From: JBDROU01 sp043809745 [NCBI: bacterium]
GTDB taxonomy: Bacteria; Elusimicrobiota; JBDRMW01
DNA: 16,772 nt
Direction of reading: 5' to 3'
NCBI GenBank assembly: GCA_043809745.1
Contig: JBDROU010000030.1
Span: 1 to 16,772, forward strand
The translations under genes and the position numbers were made by a program. Of the stretch, positions 15,601 through 16,772 are shown one piece after another. The notes beneath the pieces are model-generated. The model was not told the DNA's origin, did not search any database, and saw only the letters and a program-made list of their open reading frames with translations. How positions within the stretch are numbered: position 1 is the first letter of the stretch; the number at the start of each line of letters is the position of its first letter.

Positions 15601-16225
15601 AAAGGAGCTTTTGGGATTATATCTTTCCGGGCATCCGTTAGCTAAATTTAGTCATGAGTTGATGTGTTATTCACAAGTCCCGCTTTCCGGATTGAATGAT
15701 CATGTAAAAGCTAAGGGGACAAACGGGAGTATGCGCTTAGCAGGCATCATAACTAATATAAGGAAATTATTTACAAGAGAAAAAAAGGAACCATATGCCC
15801 GTTTTAGAATTGAGGATCTTGATGGTGAATTAGAATGCATTCTTTTCCCAAAGAATTTCTCTAGTAATAATGTTCAGCATTTAAAGCCTAACGAGGTTGT
15901 TGTTGTTAAAGGACGAATTAATAAAAGGGAAGAGAGTATAGAGTTTCTTGTTGATGAGATAATTCCATTAAAAAATGCAAAGAAACTTCTTATTCAGCAA
16001 GTGATTATTTCGCTCAGTACGGTGGGGTTAGATGAACTGCTTTTAGGACAGATTAGAAAAACGATAAGTCAATTCCCAGGGAGTGTTAAAGTGATATTTC
16101 ATATTCTTAATAGAAATGGAGAGACACTGGTCGTGGAAACTCCGGAACGGGTTGAAGTAAATGAAAAATTTCAAAAAGCGGTTAATAACATTCTTGGAAA
16201 AGAATCCTGGAAGATTAAGGTATAA
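12689..16225 (+). CDS. dnaE: DNA polymerase III alpha subunit
   Basis: A 1178-residue replicative polymerase of the DnaE1 type. The N-terminal PHP domain (about 4-280) keeps the metal ligands: His8, His10 and His12 in HLHNH, Asp50-His51, Glu76, Cys149, Asp217 and His219. E. coli DnaE has lost several of these. The polymerase core has GPGRGSGAGS (366-375) and PDLDIDF (407-413) with catalytic Asp408 and Asp410, plus Asp561 in KVDFLGL. A tandem HhH region lies at about 846-905. QGSLF (939-943) fits the beta-clamp binding motif. An OB fold spans about 1014-1092 and is followed by a C-terminal domain. The length is normal. The ATG two bases after the exchanger stop begins the conserved N-terminus; no ribosome site is seen, so translational coupling is likely. 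Confidence 0.97.
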   Translation: MAISKFVHLHNHTEYSLLDGACRVSDERGKPGEFIKTAASYKMPALAITDHGNLYGAIEFYKNCVDSGVKPIIGCEIYVAPHSRFDKQAHNGNGTNYYHLVLLAINEVGYKNLMMLSSKGFLEGFYYKPRVDKELLNKHSEGLIAMSACLKGEIPQSLLKNDKVAAKKSLYEYLDIFGKDNFYLELMDNGIEDQRKVKADLIEMGKANNVKVVATNDCHFMKKDDSSAHDALLCIGTGKLLDDVNRMRFQTNEFYFRTPEEMAKLFSSVPEALTSTIEITEKCNLSIDFNQFYLPKFNTPDNESPDSLLSKLAFQGLEKRYGSIQPEHKNRLDYELDVIKKMDFSSYFLIVWDFINYAKKKGIPVGPGRGSGAGSLAAHCLGITDICPIEHGLLFERFLNPDRKTMPDLDIDFSDQGREEVIDYVKQKYGRENVAQIITFGALMARSVVRDVGRVMNIALNEVDRIAKLIPREVDMTISKALAVVPELKSIYKSDPRIKKLLDIGTRLEGLKRHTGVHAAGIVITKDIISSYTPLAKSSRDVVTTQYNDKSLISLGLLKVDFLGLSTLTVIDQASKEIQQRIDQKFDIEKIPMDDKKTYFVLSSGKTVGIFQLESEGMRDLLRKIKPTQLGDLVALISLYRPGPMGSGMLDEFVARKHKRVKVAYDHPLLKPILEDTFGVILYQEQVIRIAIDLGGFSPGKADSLRRAMSKKIPEELEQSRNSFVEGAKQKGIDKTLSNKIFEQMVYFSGYGFNKSHASVYALIAYRSAYLKAHFPEEFMCSLVTSEIGGNTSSTEKESRLVIYLREAESLGIPILKPDINLSKQVFAIEQHSNNVNSAAHRKHAIRFGLRAIKNVGEAAADAVIEERINNSDFKSFDDFCKRIDQSKVNKKVIESLIKVGAMDCFGEKSSMVRPKLLGSMEQILMQAQKIKNESSIGQGSLFKLEEISNGEIAEAESVQEWAEHDLLAVEKELLGLYLSGHPLAKFSHELMCYSQVPLSGLNDHVKAKGTNGSMRLAGIITNIRKLFTREKKEPYARFRIEDLDGELECILFPKNFSSNNVQHLKPNEVVVVKGRINKREESIEFLVDEIIPLKNAKKLLIQQVIISLSTVGLDELLLGQIRKTISQFPGSVKVIFHILNRNGETLVVETPERVEVNEKFQKAVNNILGKESWKIKV

Positions 16226-16245
16226 TATGGATTAAGGGAGGTTTT

Positions 16246-16617
16246 ATGACAAAGAGGATCCTTGTGGCAGATGATGATAATGATATCAGGGAGATGCTAA
16301 TAACGCTGTTGACTGATTTTGGTTATGAAACTATCTCGGCAAAAGATGGAAAACAGGCTGAGGAAAAGATTAAATCAGAGGTATTTGATCTGGCTATATT
16401 GGATGTTTCCATGCCTTTTACCAATGGATATCATTTGTGTTACCAGATTACTACACAAACCGACAGAAAACCCGCAAAAGTAATCATAATTACAGCGCGC
16501 GATCCGGAAAAAGATAAAATGATCGGGACTGTGTCCGGAGCTGAGGTGTATATCACGAAGCCGTTTGAATATAAAGAATTACTAAAAAAAGTTACAGAAT
16601 TAATAGGAAAACCCTGA
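16246..16617 (+). CDS. Single-domain (CheY-like) response regulator
   Basis: A 123-residue receiver domain without an output domain. The acidic pocket is Asp9-Asp10-Asp11, the phosphoacceptor Asp53 (in AILDVSMP), the switch Thr83 and the conserved Lys105 in ITKPF. It would act by protein contact, as a phosphorelay step or for motility or polarity control. GGGAGG lies four bases before the ATG. It starts 20 bases after dnaE, and a TATAAT overlaps the dnaE stop (16221-16226), without a clear -35. No kinase is adjacent; the GAF-PAS kinase at 849 is the only one in the window, and pairing is unproven. Confidence 0.92.
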   Translation: MTKRILVADDDNDIREMLITLLTDFGYETISAKDGKQAEEKIKSEVFDLAILDVSMPFTNGYHLCYQITTQTDRKPAKVIIITARDPEKDKMIGTVSGAEVYITKPFEYKELLKKVTELIGKP

Positions 16618-16701
16618 TATTCGTTGCCTTCAGTTGTGTAAAATATCTTGCTGACTTTCAGTAAAGACTTCTAATAAGAAGCAGTTAAAGTAGAAGCCCA
16701 A

Positions 16702-16716
16702 GACCCCGAAGGGGTC
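16702..16716. repeat. GC-rich hairpin near the window end
   Basis: GACCCC-GAA-GGGGTC forms a perfect 6-bp stem; CCC and GGG flank it across a 2-by-2 internal loop, extending the fold. No T-run follows, so it is not a standard terminator. The surrounding 16618-16772 has no gene I can support. The G+C-rich core differs from the neighbouring sequence and could belong to a dispersed repeat. Confidence 0.45.
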
Positions 16717-16772
16717 GCGGGAGAAGATCTTTGAAACAGGGCAAAAAAAAGGTATAACCGCTTTTGGAAGAG

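Overview
The window is AT-rich and almost entirely coding, with nearly every gene on the + strand. It looks like chromosomal core DNA from an uncultured diderm bacterium. The diderm signs are a secreted TPR protein ending in a LolB-like domain and the proteobacterial-style order lolB-like/ispE/tRNA-Gln/prs/rplY/pth. The presence of spoVG and of glmU just before prs is instead the order known from Bacillus. No marker here fixes the phylum. A candidate phylum such as Omnitrophota would fit, but that is a guess.

Layout. Positions 1-204 are a divergent intergenic region: the first 13 codons of a minus-strand gene (a metal-responsive DtxR/MntR-type repressor is one possibility) face a strong plus-strand promoter. 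That promoter reads into a tight three-gene set: a DUF502 membrane protein, a GAF-PAS histidine kinase and a TldD-type peptidase, with 4-nt and 11-nt overlaps. Next comes a 741-residue TPR/LolB-like protein, then ispE and spoVG. The largest gene-poor stretch (7383-7688) holds a ~205-bp nested inverted-repeat element, followed by tRNA-Gln(UUG). After that come a glmU-like nucleotidyltransferase lacking the acetyltransferase half, prs, rplY (long CTC form) and pth. The last run is a CBS-domain protein, a Na+/Ca2+-exchanger-like membrane protein, dnaE and a single-domain response regulator. The final 155 bases hold a GC-rich hairpin and no gene I can support.

Function. Most genes are housekeeping: isoprenoid precursor synthesis (ispE), PRPP supply (prs), UDP-sugar supply (glmU-like), translation (rplY, pth, tRNA-Gln) and replication (dnaE). 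The less ordinary parts are the TPR-LolB-like fusion, the CBS/exchanger pair, the kinase with an altered H-box, and a family of three inverted-repeat elements sharing the same arm sequence. These elements lie between spoVG and tRNA-Gln, at the end of glmU, and between prs and rplY. One of them supplies the last 13 codons and the stop of the shortened glmU. I see no defence system, CRISPR array, transposase or phage gene.
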